NCBI RefSeq assembly: GCF_900240295.1
Contig: NZ_OEQB01000001.1
Location: 62,001-126,000 of the forward strand
Length of the DNA: 64,000 bases
Reading direction: 5' to 3'
Source: Megasphaera vaginalis (ex Bordigoni et al. 2020)
Lineage (GTDB): Bacteria > Bacillota > Negativicutes > Veillonellales > Megasphaeraceae
Shown piece after piece: positions 53,946-63,014 of the stretch. The position numbers and the translations under genes are program-made. How positions within the stretch are numbered: position 1 is the stretch's first letter; each line of letters starts with the position of its first letter. Below the pieces are notes generated by a model. It saw only the letters and a list, made by a program, of their open reading frames with translations. It did not search any database and was not told where the DNA came from.

Positions 53946-54242
53946 CCTACGCCTCTTTATGCTTGGCTCGTCTTTATAAGCAGTTCTTATGTTAATGTAA
54001 CTGAACAGCTCTTACGTAAATTCATAAAATATTCGGAAATGACGATTTGCTCATAGCTAGGCATGTTCCCCCGTTGAAAACGGTACTCACTTACCTTCGA
54101 TACAAAAAAACTCGCCGGCAGCAAGAACGACTCGCTCCTTTAAGCCTATAAAACGCATTGGCGTATCAAGAACAATGCCGTTCTCGATACGCCAACATTT
54201 TTTGTTCATGCCATGATCTTCGTGTAAAAATCTTACGCCCAC
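53946..54242. other. Gap between convergent tadA and alr
   Basis: Holds a minus-strand frame of 45 codons starting at TTG 54124 (stop at 53987), with AAAGGAG 10 bases upstream (middle part SEYRFQRGNMPSYEQ). It has no recognisable family, and a second frame just upstream is also open, so it could be a small gene or a frameshifted remnant. The shared terminator (54158-54203) lies at the right end. Confidence 0.35.
54158..54203 (+). terminator. Terminator between convergent tadA and alr
   Basis: A 10-bp stem (54158-54167 with 54186-54195), one mismatch and 5 more pairs inside, is followed on plus by ACATTTTTTG. On minus the tail is TGCGTTTTA, so it may also stop alr transcripts. Confidence 0.85.
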
Positions 54243-55412
54243 TCACGGAAAGAGATATTCTACTCTGTTAACTACCTTTCCTCCCTGAACATAGACACGC
54301 GGCACGCGTCGATTGATATTGCAGGTTATTTCATGAACAATAGTTCCCACCTTAGCGGCAATCTCTTCAATCGTAATGGCGGCTTCCCCTTGCGACCCAA
54401 AAAGAACGACCTCGTCTCCGATCTGGACGTCAGGAATGGAGGAAACATCGATCATGCATTGATCCATACAGATATTTCCCACTTGAGGAACCCGTTTGCC
54501 GTGTACGATCACATCCGTTTTATTGGACAACAATCTCGGGTATCCGTCGGCATATCCGATTGGCAACGTTGCAATCTTTGTCGGCCCCTGGGCTGTAAAA
54601 TGCCGTCCGTAACTGACCGTATCACCGGCTTCGATAATTTTTATATGGCTGATACAGCAATGCAGCGACATGACCGGTTTAATGTCCAACGCGCCGATGC
54701 GAACCTCATCAGACGGGTCATAGCCGTATTGTACAATTCCCGGACGCACCATATCACAACGCATATCAGGCAATTCCATCGTGGCCGCGCTGCTGCAACA
54801 ATGCCGCACATTAACAGCAACGCCTTCTTCCCGCAGCCGATTACAAAACCACGAAAACCGCTTAAATTGTTCCTGTGTAAACGTTTTGTCCTTCATATCG
54901 GAAACGCAGAAGTGGGTAAAGATGCCTTCTAAAATGAGTGACGGCAAGGCTGCTATTTTTTTAATTTCGGCAATGCTTTCTTCTGAAGGTCTATAGCCGA
55001 TTCGCCCCATCCCCGTATCCGTAGCGATATGAATACTGGCCGGACGATTCAGTTTCACAGCCATATCGGAAATCAGTTTCGCGTCATCAAAATGAAATAC
55101 GGCAACGTCAACGCCGTATTGAATCAATTCTTCCGCCCGTTCCGGCGCCGTATGACCCAATACCAACATCTTGGCGGAAATACCGGCATGCCTGAGCTCC
55201 ACCGCTTCATCCAAGCAAGCTACAGCCAGTCTATCCGCTCCGTTTTTCAAAAACGTTTTGGAAAGCTCCACCGAACCGTGTCCGTACGAATTGGCTTTGA
55301 CGACAGCCGTAATTAAGATATCCTTGCCTACCAGTTCGCGCAGCTGTCTCATATTGCCGGCAGCCGCATCCAGATCGATCTGCGCCCATACGGGACGACG
55401 CGAATAATTCAT
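54243..55412 (-). CDS. alr: Alanine racemase
   Basis: 389 residues from ATG 55412, with AAGGA 7 bases upstream; ATGs at 55433 and 55442 are possible longer starts. The PLP lysine is K39 in AVVKANSYGHG, the catalytic tyrosine region is DTVSYGRHF, and GRIGYRPSEE and DQCMIDVSSIPD are family motifs. It makes D-alanine for peptidoglycan. A hairpin with a T tract lies only 40 bases upstream, see findings. Confidence 0.96.
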   Translation of the reverse strand: MNYSRRPVWAQIDLDAAAGNMRQLRELVGKDILITAVVKANSYGHGSVELSKTFLKNGADRLAVACLDEAVELRHAGISAKMLVLGHTAPERAEELIQYGVDVAVFHFDDAKLISDMAVKLNRPASIHIATDTGMGRIGYRPSEESIAEIKKIAALPSLILEGIFTHFCVSDMKDKTFTQEQFKRFSWFCNRLREEGVAVNVRHCCSSAATMELPDMRCDMVRPGIVQYGYDPSDEVRIGALDIKPVMSLHCCISHIKIIEAGDTVSYGRHFTAQGPTKIATLPIGYADGYPRLLSNKTDVIVHGKRVPQVGNICMDQCMIDVSSIPDVQIGDEVVLFGSQGEAAITIEEIAAKVGTIVHEITCNINRRVPRVYVQGGKVVNRVEYLFP

Positions 55413-55452
55413 TGTCAATTCCTTAACGTCCATACCATTCATCTTCCTTCTT

Positions 55453-55489
55453 AAAAAAACGGGACACCTGTTAAATAACAGATGTCCCG
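55453..55489 (-). terminator. Terminator of the amino-acid permease, at the 5' end of alr
   Basis: A 14-bp stem with one mismatch (55460-55473 with 55476-55489) and a 2-base loop is followed on minus by TTTTTTTAAG. A perfect TATAAT (55496-55501) sits just upstream. Confidence 0.85.
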
Positions 55490-55545
55490 ATACCAATTAT
55501 ATCTGTTTAACAGTTTAATCAGTGACTATCTTCTTCTGTTGATGA

Positions 55546-56976
55546 TCAATGATTTGAAGGATCCGCATCATCACCCTGATAACGGGCAAATTCAACTCTC
55601 TGCAGTTTTTTGTTAAACCCAAGAGCGTAGTACACGATAATCAAGGCTGCGATCCAGACTGCCGTAGCGATGACCCCGACAAAAGTATTGCCGTTAAAGC
55701 AAGCGGAAACGATAACGATGACGAAGAAGGCAAAGGTTAAGTAGTTTGAAAAAGGCGAAAAAGGCATCTTATATTTAATATGGGCTCTTTCTTCTTCACT
55801 CAGGCCTTTACGATAACTCATCTGGCAAAACAGAATCATCATCCACGTAACCATGCAGGCAAAAGCACTGACAGCCGTAACGATTTCGAAGACCGATGCA
55901 GGCAAGAAATAGTTGAGGGCTACACCGATCAGCATGAAGAATACGGAAATGCCGATGCAGCGATACGGCACTTTATTGCTGTTTACGACACTGAAAGCCT
56001 TCGGCGCCGTACCTTGGAGAGAGAGGTTGTACAACATACGTCCAGTACTGTAAATACCGGAGTTGCACGAAGATAGCGCGGCTGTAATAACGACAAAGTT
56101 AATAATATTTGCCGCACCGCTGATACCGAGCTTTTCAAAAACCATGACGAAGGGGCTGCCTTGATGTCCCAGCTGATCCCAAGGATAAATGGACATAATG
56201 ACGAGTAACGCTAAGACGTAGAACAACAAAATTCGATACAAAACTTTGTCAATGGCTGCAGACAATGTCTTTTCCGGATTTCGAGCTTCGCCTGCCGTGA
56301 CACCGATAACTTCAATCCCGACATAAGCGAACAGTACCATCAGTAACGTATCGAACACACCGCCAAAGCCATGGGGGAAGAAACCGCCGTGTGACACCAA
56401 ATTGGAAATGCCCACAGCTACGCCGTCATTGCCAAGGCCGAAGAAAATCATGCCGCAACCTGTCAAAATGAGGAAGATAATAGTAATAATCTTAATCAGT
56501 GCGAACCAGAACTCAAATTCCCCATATGCTTTAACAGAAATCAAATTGGCACAAGTCATTAGCGCCAACGCACATAAGCAGGATATCCACTGCGGCAGGT
56601 CAGGAAGCCATAAATGAACATAAACGCCAACAGCCGTAATTTCCGCCATACACGTAACGACCCATACATACCAGTAATTCCATCCCGAAATATAACCGGC
56701 CAAAGGATTTAAGAATTGATAGGCATGAGCACTGAACGACCCGGAGACAGGATATTCAACAGTAATTTCTCCCATGGCCCGCATGACGAAAAAAACGGCA
56801 ATACCGGCGATAATATACGCAGCAACGACACCGGGACCCGCCTTTTCAATAGCTGAAGCCGAACCCAAAAACAGACCGACGCCAATGGCCCCGCCTAAAG
56901 CGATCAATTGAATATGCCGCTCCTGCAACCCGCGATTTAAATCCTCATGAACAACTTGCGTCTTTTCCTCACTCAT
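55546..56976 (-). CDS. Amino-acid permease (APC superfamily, AAT family)
   Basis: 476 residues with about twelve helices; ATG 56976 has AAGGAG 9 bases upstream. The start NRGLQERHIQLIALGGAIGVGLFLGS and the EITVEYPVSGSFSAHA loop are typical of the GabP/ProY/AroP group of H+-coupled permeases. The specific substrate is not readable. Placed upstream of alr but ended by a terminator, so co-regulation is uncertain. Confidence 0.92.
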   Translation of the reverse strand: MSEEKTQVVHEDLNRGLQERHIQLIALGGAIGVGLFLGSASAIEKAGPGVVAAYIIAGIAVFFVMRAMGEITVEYPVSGSFSAHAYQFLNPLAGYISGWNYWYVWVVTCMAEITAVGVYVHLWLPDLPQWISCLCALALMTCANLISVKAYGEFEFWFALIKIITIIFLILTGCGMIFFGLGNDGVAVGISNLVSHGGFFPHGFGGVFDTLLMVLFAYVGIEVIGVTAGEARNPEKTLSAAIDKVLYRILLFYVLALLVIMSIYPWDQLGHQGSPFVMVFEKLGISGAANIINFVVITAALSSCNSGIYSTGRMLYNLSLQGTAPKAFSVVNSNKVPYRCIGISVFFMLIGVALNYFLPASVFEIVTAVSAFACMVTWMMILFCQMSYRKGLSEEERAHIKYKMPFSPFSNYLTFAFFVIVIVSACFNGNTFVGVIATAVWIAALIIVYYALGFNKKLQRVEFARYQGDDADPSNH

Positions 56977-57579
56977 AAAATTCAACTCCTTTACAAATAA
57001 AATGAACGGTTACGATAACACTGCCCTCTCCTTTCCGATGAATTCGAAATGATAATTTGCGTAAAATATACACTTGTTGTCAATATCGAATATTCATCAT
57101 GCTAAATTATCATCCTTTCATATTATACTGCAACTATGATAATAAGTCGATATTTTTTTATGATTTCTCATTGTAAAATTAATTTAAACCCGAAACAAAA
57201 CAGCTTTACTTTATATCCCATTAACACGTTAAAATTTACTGCCAACAACACTAATAATTCTTAAACTTAACAAAATTTATTTTCTTAACTCTTTATCCTT
57301 AGTTTTATTATGATTTTAAGACATTATTAATTGTATTTTTATCATAGCGAAGTATTGTCTGTATCAATAATGACAGTTTGCAGTCCGATCTGAACGGCAT
57401 CATATTATCAAACAATAAAACTACGTTTCCTCGTCAAAGGCTTTCATCGACAATTTTCGAATTCAATCACGGAGCATTAACTCTTTTCCAAAACAAAAAA
57501 AACAGCCGCGCTAAATCTCGGATTTAGCGCGGCTGTCTCATATTCCACATAAGATAAGCTAAGTTCTACATTGATACGC
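56977..57579. other. 603-base AT-rich gap between the lactate permease and amino-acid permease genes
   Basis: No gene. It should hold the permease promoter. A TTGACA on minus (57078-57083) lacks a clear -10 at the right distance. Two 10-base inverted copies, ATGATAATTT (57049-57058) and AAATTATCAT (57104-57113), flank that TTGACA. The lctP terminator lies at 57490-57536. The sequence between 57150 and 57480 is AT-rich without recognisable features. Confidence 0.5.
57490..57536 (-). terminator. Terminator of lctP
   Basis: A 16-bp perfect stem (57502-57517 with 57521-57536) with a 3-base loop is followed on minus by TTTTTTTTG. Confidence 0.93.
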
Positions 57580-59187
57580 TTAGCCGACAAAGATTCCCTT
57601 ACCAATATACGCCATGACACCGGCTGCAACGATGAAGAGAATAAAGTAAACTGCCACATTTCGCATGATAGAGCTGGGCTCAATGCTTAAACGCAACTCA
57701 TCAGCCTTTGCCTTTTCTACGTTATTCGTAGAAAGATACGCTTCCAAAGCAGGCGCAACGGCACCGATACCGATAGCGATGGATTGCGGGGAGAACATCT
57801 TGCCGATGCCGGCACCGGCAGAATTGGTGGCCGCTAACCAAAGAGCCAAACTGTTGTTGCCGGCTTCCATCTGGCCTGCCGCAGCAGTCTGCAAGGGCCC
57901 GAAAAGAACGTTGGCGTTTGTTCCGGAACCGGTAATGAATGCACCTAACGCACCGACAAGCGGAGCAAAGGCAGGATAAAGCGAACCGGTAGCTACAACG
58001 AGCGCATCGGCGATGTTGGCTGTCATGCCGCTGTAGGTCATGAGTTTAGCCGTTACAACGACGGATATAATTGTAATATACGTAAATTTTAAACCTTTGA
58101 ACGTATTTCCCAATACGCCCAACATTTCACCGAACCCGGCCTTTTGAATGGCGCCGCCAATGAAAGCGGAAAGGAAAATCATAATCCCCGGCGTAGCAAT
58201 CCAAACAAACGTATACGGCTTAGCACCGGCACCCATGTAAATAGGAACAGACGTTTTAATCGAACTGAGCGGTACGTTAATGGCCGGTACCAACTTAGAC
58301 GTAATGATCAGAAGAACAAAAATCAAGATAAAGGGCATTGCCGCAATAATAGCTTCGTGACTGGAAACCTGGCGAACATCCGCTTCAACCTTGTATTTCG
58401 GATTGTCGGTTTTAAAGATTTTTGCACAAATCGCAACAGCCCCCATAATGATCAGAGACGGAACGATAACAGAGAGCTCGGGACCAGCTGCCATGTTAAT
58501 CGCCAATTCGGGAACAGCCAGGGCAAGGCCGGAAATTAACGTCGTTAAGAATACACCTTTAAGGGCCTTGAAGCCGCCGCCCATAATGGCGACAACAAAG
58601 AAAGGCGTAACGATATTCAAGATAAAGAGCTGAATAGAAATGAATTGACCAAGCGCGGCGGAATCAAGACCGGTCAACATAGCCAATGTAGTCGTAGGAA
58701 TGGCGATAGAGCCAAACGTCGTCGGTACAGAATTGGCGACCAAACAGGCTAGAATGGATTTAAGCGGGTGGAAACCAAGGCCGACCATCATAGCGGCAGG
58801 AATGGCAACAGCCGTACCGAAGCCGGCCATGCCTTCCATGAAAGCGCCAAACCCCCATGCCAGGAGCAAAGAAAGAACGCGCATATCCGGGCTGACAGAG
58901 GTGAGGATGGTTTTGATCGTTTCCATCGCCTTCGTATGAACAACGAGATTATATGTAAAAATAGCGGCCGTAATAACCAATAAAATAGGCCAAACGGCTA
59001 AAGCGACACCTTCCACCGCACCGGAAAGCATAATTCCGGGAACCTTATTGTAGGCTTCCAGCGGCAGGACAGCAACAATAAAAGAAATAAGAGCAGCAGC
59101 CATACAAGCCTTCCAAGCAGGCACTTTCAAAATGGACAAGGCTATAATCAGCCACAAAAGGGGTAGCACGGCCAAAAATACGGTCAT
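57580..59187 (-). CDS. lctP: L-lactate permease
   Basis: 535 residues from ATG 59187 with AAGGTG upstream; an earlier frame start adds non-family sequence. Thirteen or so hydrophobic helices and the family motifs WGFGAFMEGMAGFGTAVAIP, NSVPTTFGSIAIPT, GSGTNANVLFGPLQ and ATNSAGAGIGKM identify the LctP family of lactate/glycolate:H+ symporters. It suggests growth on lactate, in keeping with a Megasphaera- or Veillonella-like organism. No lactate dehydrogenase genes adjoin it. Its best promoter (59463-59491) implies a 5' leader of about 270 bases. Confidence 0.96.
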   Translation of the reverse strand: MTVFLAVLPLLWLIIALSILKVPAWKACMAAALISFIVAVLPLEAYNKVPGIMLSGAVEGVALAVWPILLVITAAIFTYNLVVHTKAMETIKTILTSVSPDMRVLSLLLAWGFGAFMEGMAGFGTAVAIPAAMMVGLGFHPLKSILACLVANSVPTTFGSIAIPTTTLAMLTGLDSAALGQFISIQLFILNIVTPFFVVAIMGGGFKALKGVFLTTLISGLALAVPELAINMAAGPELSVIVPSLIIMGAVAICAKIFKTDNPKYKVEADVRQVSSHEAIIAAMPFILIFVLLIITSKLVPAINVPLSSIKTSVPIYMGAGAKPYTFVWIATPGIMIFLSAFIGGAIQKAGFGEMLGVLGNTFKGLKFTYITIISVVVTAKLMTYSGMTANIADALVVATGSLYPAFAPLVGALGAFITGSGTNANVLFGPLQTAAAGQMEAGNNSLALWLAATNSAGAGIGKMFSPQSIAIGIGAVAPALEAYLSTNNVEKAKADELRLSIEPSSIMRNVAVYFILFIVAAGVMAYIGKGIFVG

Positions 59188-59462
59188 ATTAAATTCACCT
59201 TTCCCTCCAACAAAAAAAAAGAGACAACACAAAAAATTACATGCAACGCGCTGTAGTTCCGAAAATGAAAACCTGATCTCCTATTACCTGCATTGATTTC
59301 ACTGACACAATCTGTTATACATAATTTCCCGTCAACTCAACCCTCCCTATTCATTTTTTTTGCATAACAAAACTGACCATCAAAACAATCCCTAATATCA
59401 AGCATTTACTTTCGATTTTCATAAAGAACATACAAGCAGTGCCGCAGTAAGAACTTGTTATT

Positions 59463-59491
59463 ATTATACCTTGTATAGTAAGTGCTGTAAA
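59463..59491 (-). promoter_or_regulatory. Strong promoter upstream of lctP
   Basis: Minus strand: TTTACA (59486-59491), 17-base spacer, perfect TATAAT (59463-59468). It lies about 275 bases upstream of the lctP ATG. Confidence 0.75.
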
Positions 59492-59675
59492 TTGTATTAA
59501 TACCTATTAGTCATACTTATTTTAGATTGGACTGCCTTTTCTCTTTCCTAAAGTGCACATGTATTTAACTTATTAATAATTTTATCTGCAATTCATAATA
59601 TTATTTATAATATTCTTTCTTATTTATGTTTTAAAACTATTTTTATAATTACAAAAAGTCATTTACAGATTGCAT

Positions 59676-59710
59676 AAAAAACAGGCCCGATGTAAGATCG
59701 AGCCTGTTTT
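59676..59710 (-). terminator. Terminator of the ligA-gatCAB operon
   Basis: A 9-bp stem (59678-59686 with 59702-59710), one mismatch and 4 inner pairs, is followed on minus by TTTTTTATGC, 10 bases after the gatB stop. Confidence 0.9.
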
Positions 59711-59720
59711 CTTCGCATAT

Positions 59721-61163
59721 TTATGCTTCTAAAATTGTAATCAGCAATTCATTTACAGCCGCCGGATTTGCGCGCCCCTTCGTTTCTTTCATAATTTGTC
59801 CCACCAAGAACCCGATCGCCTTTTTCTTGCCTGCCCGATAATCCTCTACGGACTGCGGATTCGCAGAGACAACCGTTTTTACGATTTCTTCCAGTTCACC
59901 CGTATCGCTGATTTGCACCAGTCCCTGTTCTTCAACGACCTTACCGGCGGACTTGCCGGAAACCCACATTTCAGGCAAGACCTTCTTCGCAATCTTACCG
60001 GAAATAGTCCCCTTGGCGATTAAACCGATCAGTTCCGCCAAATTTTCCGGAGAGACAGGCGCATCTTTAGCGGACAGCCCCTCATCATTCAGTTTCTTGG
60101 CAAATTCACCGAGCAGCCAATTGGCGGCCGCCTTGGGGTCGCTGCCGGCATCTACTACGGCTTCAAAATAATCTGCCGTAGCCTTTTCCAACGTCAATAA
60201 CCCCGCATCGTATTCGGTTAAATTCAACGTATCGATGAAACGTCGACGGCGTGCGTCCGGCATTTCCGGGAGTTCTTTGCGGACCTCTTCGATCCATTCC
60301 GGCGAAATTTGCAACGGAATCAGATCGGGCTCGGGAAAATAGCGGTAATCATTGGATTCTTCCTTAACACGCTGACTGATCGTCACGCCCTTATTTTCGT
60401 CCCAACCACGCGTTTCCTGTACAATCCTGCCGCCTTCTTCAAGAAGCTGAGCCTGACGGACAGCTTCGTATTCGATCCCCTTCTGTACACCCGTAAAGGA
60501 GTTGATGTTCTTGATTTCCGCTTTTGTGCCCAACGTATCCGTACCGACGGGGCGAACGGAAATATTGGCGTCGCAACGCATACTGCCTTCTTCCATACGG
60601 CAATCCGATACTTCCAAATATTGCAGAATAGAGCGGAGCTTTTCCAGATAGGCTTTTGCTTCTTCGCCGCTGCGTATATCCGGCTCCGACACAATTTCCA
60701 GCAGCGGCACGCCGGTACGATTGTAATCGACATTGGATGAATCGGAGGTACCGATCGTCGCGCCGCTGTGCACGAGTTTTCCCGCATCCTCTTCCATGTG
60801 AATGCGCGTCAAATGGATACGACGTTGTTTACCGCCGACTTCAATATCGACATAGCCGTTCAGGCAAATCGGCAAGTCGAACTGCGACGTCTGAAAATTT
60901 TTCGGCAAGTCGGGATAGTAATAATTTTTGCGATCGAACTTGTTGTAAGCCAAGATATCGCAATGCAGTGCCAATCCCACTTTAATGGCAAAATGCACGA
61001 CTTCTTTATTAAGCACCGGCAAGCAGCCCGGCAGTCCCAGGCAGACAGGGCAGACATGGGTATTCGGTTCGGCTCCGAATTCCGTGCTACAGCCGCAAAA
61101 AATCTTTGTTTTGGTTTTTAACTCGGTATGCACTTCCAAGCCGATGACAGATTCATATTTCAT
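59721..61163 (-). CDS. gatB: Aspartyl/glutamyl-tRNA amidotransferase subunit B
   Basis: 480 residues, ATG overlapping the gatA stop (TGATG). The start (YESVIGLEVHTELKTKTKIFCGC) with zinc-ligand cysteines (CSTEFG...CPVCLG) and the C-terminal YqeY-like tRNA-binding domain are typical. GatB phosphorylates the misacylated Asp/Glu on tRNA and receives ammonia from GatA. Since glnS is present, its main job here is probably Asp-tRNA(Asn). Confidence 0.98.
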   Translation of the reverse strand: MKYESVIGLEVHTELKTKTKIFCGCSTEFGAEPNTHVCPVCLGLPGCLPVLNKEVVHFAIKVGLALHCDILAYNKFDRKNYYYPDLPKNFQTSQFDLPICLNGYVDIEVGGKQRRIHLTRIHMEEDAGKLVHSGATIGTSDSSNVDYNRTGVPLLEIVSEPDIRSGEEAKAYLEKLRSILQYLEVSDCRMEEGSMRCDANISVRPVGTDTLGTKAEIKNINSFTGVQKGIEYEAVRQAQLLEEGGRIVQETRGWDENKGVTISQRVKEESNDYRYFPEPDLIPLQISPEWIEEVRKELPEMPDARRRRFIDTLNLTEYDAGLLTLEKATADYFEAVVDAGSDPKAAANWLLGEFAKKLNDEGLSAKDAPVSPENLAELIGLIAKGTISGKIAKKVLPEMWVSGKSAGKVVEEQGLVQISDTGELEEIVKTVVSANPQSVEDYRAGKKKAIGFLVGQIMKETKGRANPAAVNELLITILEA

Positions 61164-62626
61164 CAGAATTTAACCTCCCCCATTGGCAACGGTTTCCGTA
61201 AATCCGTACGTTCCTGTTCAAAGGTGTACGCAGCGCGCAGCAGCGTTTCTTCATCAAGGGCTCTGCCGATGAGCTGCATGCCTACAGGCATGCCGTCCTT
61301 ATAGCCGCAAGGTAAGCTAATTCCCGGCAAACCAGCCAGGTTCAAGGTGACCGTACAAACGTCACCGAGATACATGGCCAACGGGTTATCGCTGTTTTGG
61401 CCGATTTTGAATGCCGTGTCCGGCGTCGTAGGCGTCAAAAGGATATCGCAAGTTTCCAAGGCCTTGTCATAATCCGCTTTGACGAGTGTACGCACCTTCA
61501 TGGCCCGCAGATAGTAGGCATCGTAATAACCGGCGCTGAGCACATACGTACCCAAAAGAATACGGCGCTGCACTTCAGGTCCGAATCCCTGTGAACGCGT
61601 CTTTTTGTACATATCGACAATATCCTTGCCCCGTACGCGCAGACCGAACCCGACACCATCATAGCGGCCGAGATTGGAGCTGGCTTCGGCGGGAGCGATA
61701 ATATAATAGGCCGCCAACCCGTATTTCATATGAGGCATTTTCACGCCGATGATTTCAGCGCCGAGCTTCCTATACGTTTCAATCGCTTCATTCAGAGACT
61801 TGCGGCAGCCGTCATCAAGCCCTTCGGCAAAAAATTCTTCCGGAATCCCGATTTTCATGCCCTTCACATCACGGACAAGCGCTTTTTTATAATCCTTTTT
61901 TTCCTGCCGAATCGATGTCGAATCCTTGACGTCGTGACCAGCAATCGCATTAAGGACGATCGCGCAGTCTTCCACATCATTCGTCAACGGCCCGATTTGA
62001 TCAAGGGATGACGCAAAGGCGATAAGTCCGAAACGAGAGACAAGGCCGTACGTCGGTTTCAACCCGACAAGACCGCAATATGCAGCCGGCTGACGAACCG
62101 AGCCTCCCGTATCGGAGCCGAGACTCCAAACGGCGGCGCCGGAAGCAACGGCGGCGGCGGAACCGCCGGAAGAGCCGCCGGGCACGCAATCCCTGTTCCA
62201 CGGATTGGCAGTCACTTGAAACGCGGAGTTTTCCGTTGAACTGCCCATGGCGAATTCGTCCATATTCGTCTTGCCGAGACTGACGTAATCGAGGGCGCGC
62301 AACTTATCAATAACCGTCGCATGATAAGGCGACCTGAAGTTTTCCAGTATTTTCGAGGCGCACGTCGCCTGTTCGCCCTTGATGCAGATATTATCCTTAA
62401 TAGCGCCGGGAATACCGGCCAGATCGGCAATCTCTTCATGGGCGGCCAGCTTCCGGTCAACAACGGCGGCCGCTGCCGCCGCACCTTCCCTGTTATCCGA
62501 TAAAAACGCCTTGACTTGCGGTTCGACAACATCCTTATGCGCCAGATACTTGGCCGTCAGCTCACAGGCTGAAATCTCGCCTTTGATCAATTTTTCATGC
62601 AGTGCATGGATCGTCAATGCTTCCAC
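61163..62626 (-). CDS. gatA: Aspartyl/glutamyl-tRNA amidotransferase subunit A
   Basis: 487 residues from a GTG (62626), with GGAGG 6 bases upstream. The amidase-signature triad is visible: lysine in GAIKDNICIKG, the cis-serine in GGSSGGSAAAV and the nucleophilic serine in GSDTGGSVRQP. It releases ammonia from glutamine for GatB. It lies 11 bases after gatC. Confidence 0.98.
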   Translation of the reverse strand: MEALTIHALHEKLIKGEISACELTAKYLAHKDVVEPQVKAFLSDNREGAAAAAAVVDRKLAAHEEIADLAGIPGAIKDNICIKGEQATCASKILENFRSPYHATVIDKLRALDYVSLGKTNMDEFAMGSSTENSAFQVTANPWNRDCVPGGSSGGSAAAVASGAAVWSLGSDTGGSVRQPAAYCGLVGLKPTYGLVSRFGLIAFASSLDQIGPLTNDVEDCAIVLNAIAGHDVKDSTSIRQEKKDYKKALVRDVKGMKIGIPEEFFAEGLDDGCRKSLNEAIETYRKLGAEIIGVKMPHMKYGLAAYYIIAPAEASSNLGRYDGVGFGLRVRGKDIVDMYKKTRSQGFGPEVQRRILLGTYVLSAGYYDAYYLRAMKVRTLVKADYDKALETCDILLTPTTPDTAFKIGQNSDNPLAMYLGDVCTVTLNLAGLPGISLPCGYKDGMPVGMQLIGRALDEETLLRAAYTFEQERTDLRKPLPMGEVKF

Positions 62627-62637
62627 AGTACCCCTCC

Positions 62638-62928
62638 TCAGTCTTGTATCACTTTCGGAACCTTGAAGTAGCCGTCTTCCCGTTCCGGCGCATTCTGCAA
62701 CGCATCTTCGTTGGACATGGAAGGCTGCGGCACATCTTCGCGCATAACGTTAAACATGGAAACGGCGTGAGCCGTCGGTTCGACATCACTGATATCAACT
62801 TGACCGATAAGCTCCATGTACGTCAAAATATCATTCAATTGCTTGCCGACAGATTCCAGGTCTTCGTCTTGCACTTCCAATCGAGACAACAGTGCGATCT
62901 TTTTGATTTCTTCGGCACTAACCTTCAT
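62638..62928 (-). CDS. gatC: Aspartyl/glutamyl-tRNA amidotransferase subunit C
   Basis: 96 residues from ATG 62928, with AAGGAG 7 bases upstream. The pattern IKKIALLSRLEV near the N-terminus and VEPTAHAV...MREDVPQPS later are typical of GatC, which wraps the GatA-GatB interface. A TATAAT on minus (62983-62988) may give gatCAB its own promoter behind ligA. Confidence 0.96.
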   Translation of the reverse strand: MKVSAEEIKKIALLSRLEVQDEDLESVGKQLNDILTYMELIGQVDISDVEPTAHAVSMFNVMREDVPQPSMSNEDALQNAPEREDGYFKVPKVIQD

Positions 62929-63014
62929 AGCGACACTCCTTATTGAAAATGTAATTACCAGCACAGTAGTTCACAACGTATAATTATATCATTTTTCTTT
63001 TTTTTTGAGAAATG

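Larger units (their letters stand above)
59188..59720. other. 533-base AT-rich gap upstream of lctP
   Basis: No gene. Contains the lctP promoter (59463-59491), a leader of about 270 bases, and to the right the gatB terminator (59676-59710). The leader shows no riboswitch core that I can recognise. Around the -10 the sequence CTATACAAGGTATAAT has TATAC/GTATA symmetry and may be an operator. Confidence 0.5.

Noticed and set aside
53946-54242. Possible SRP RNA gene beside tadA, as in Bacillus
   Set aside because: The conserved GGAAG/AGCAG apical motif is absent on both strands.
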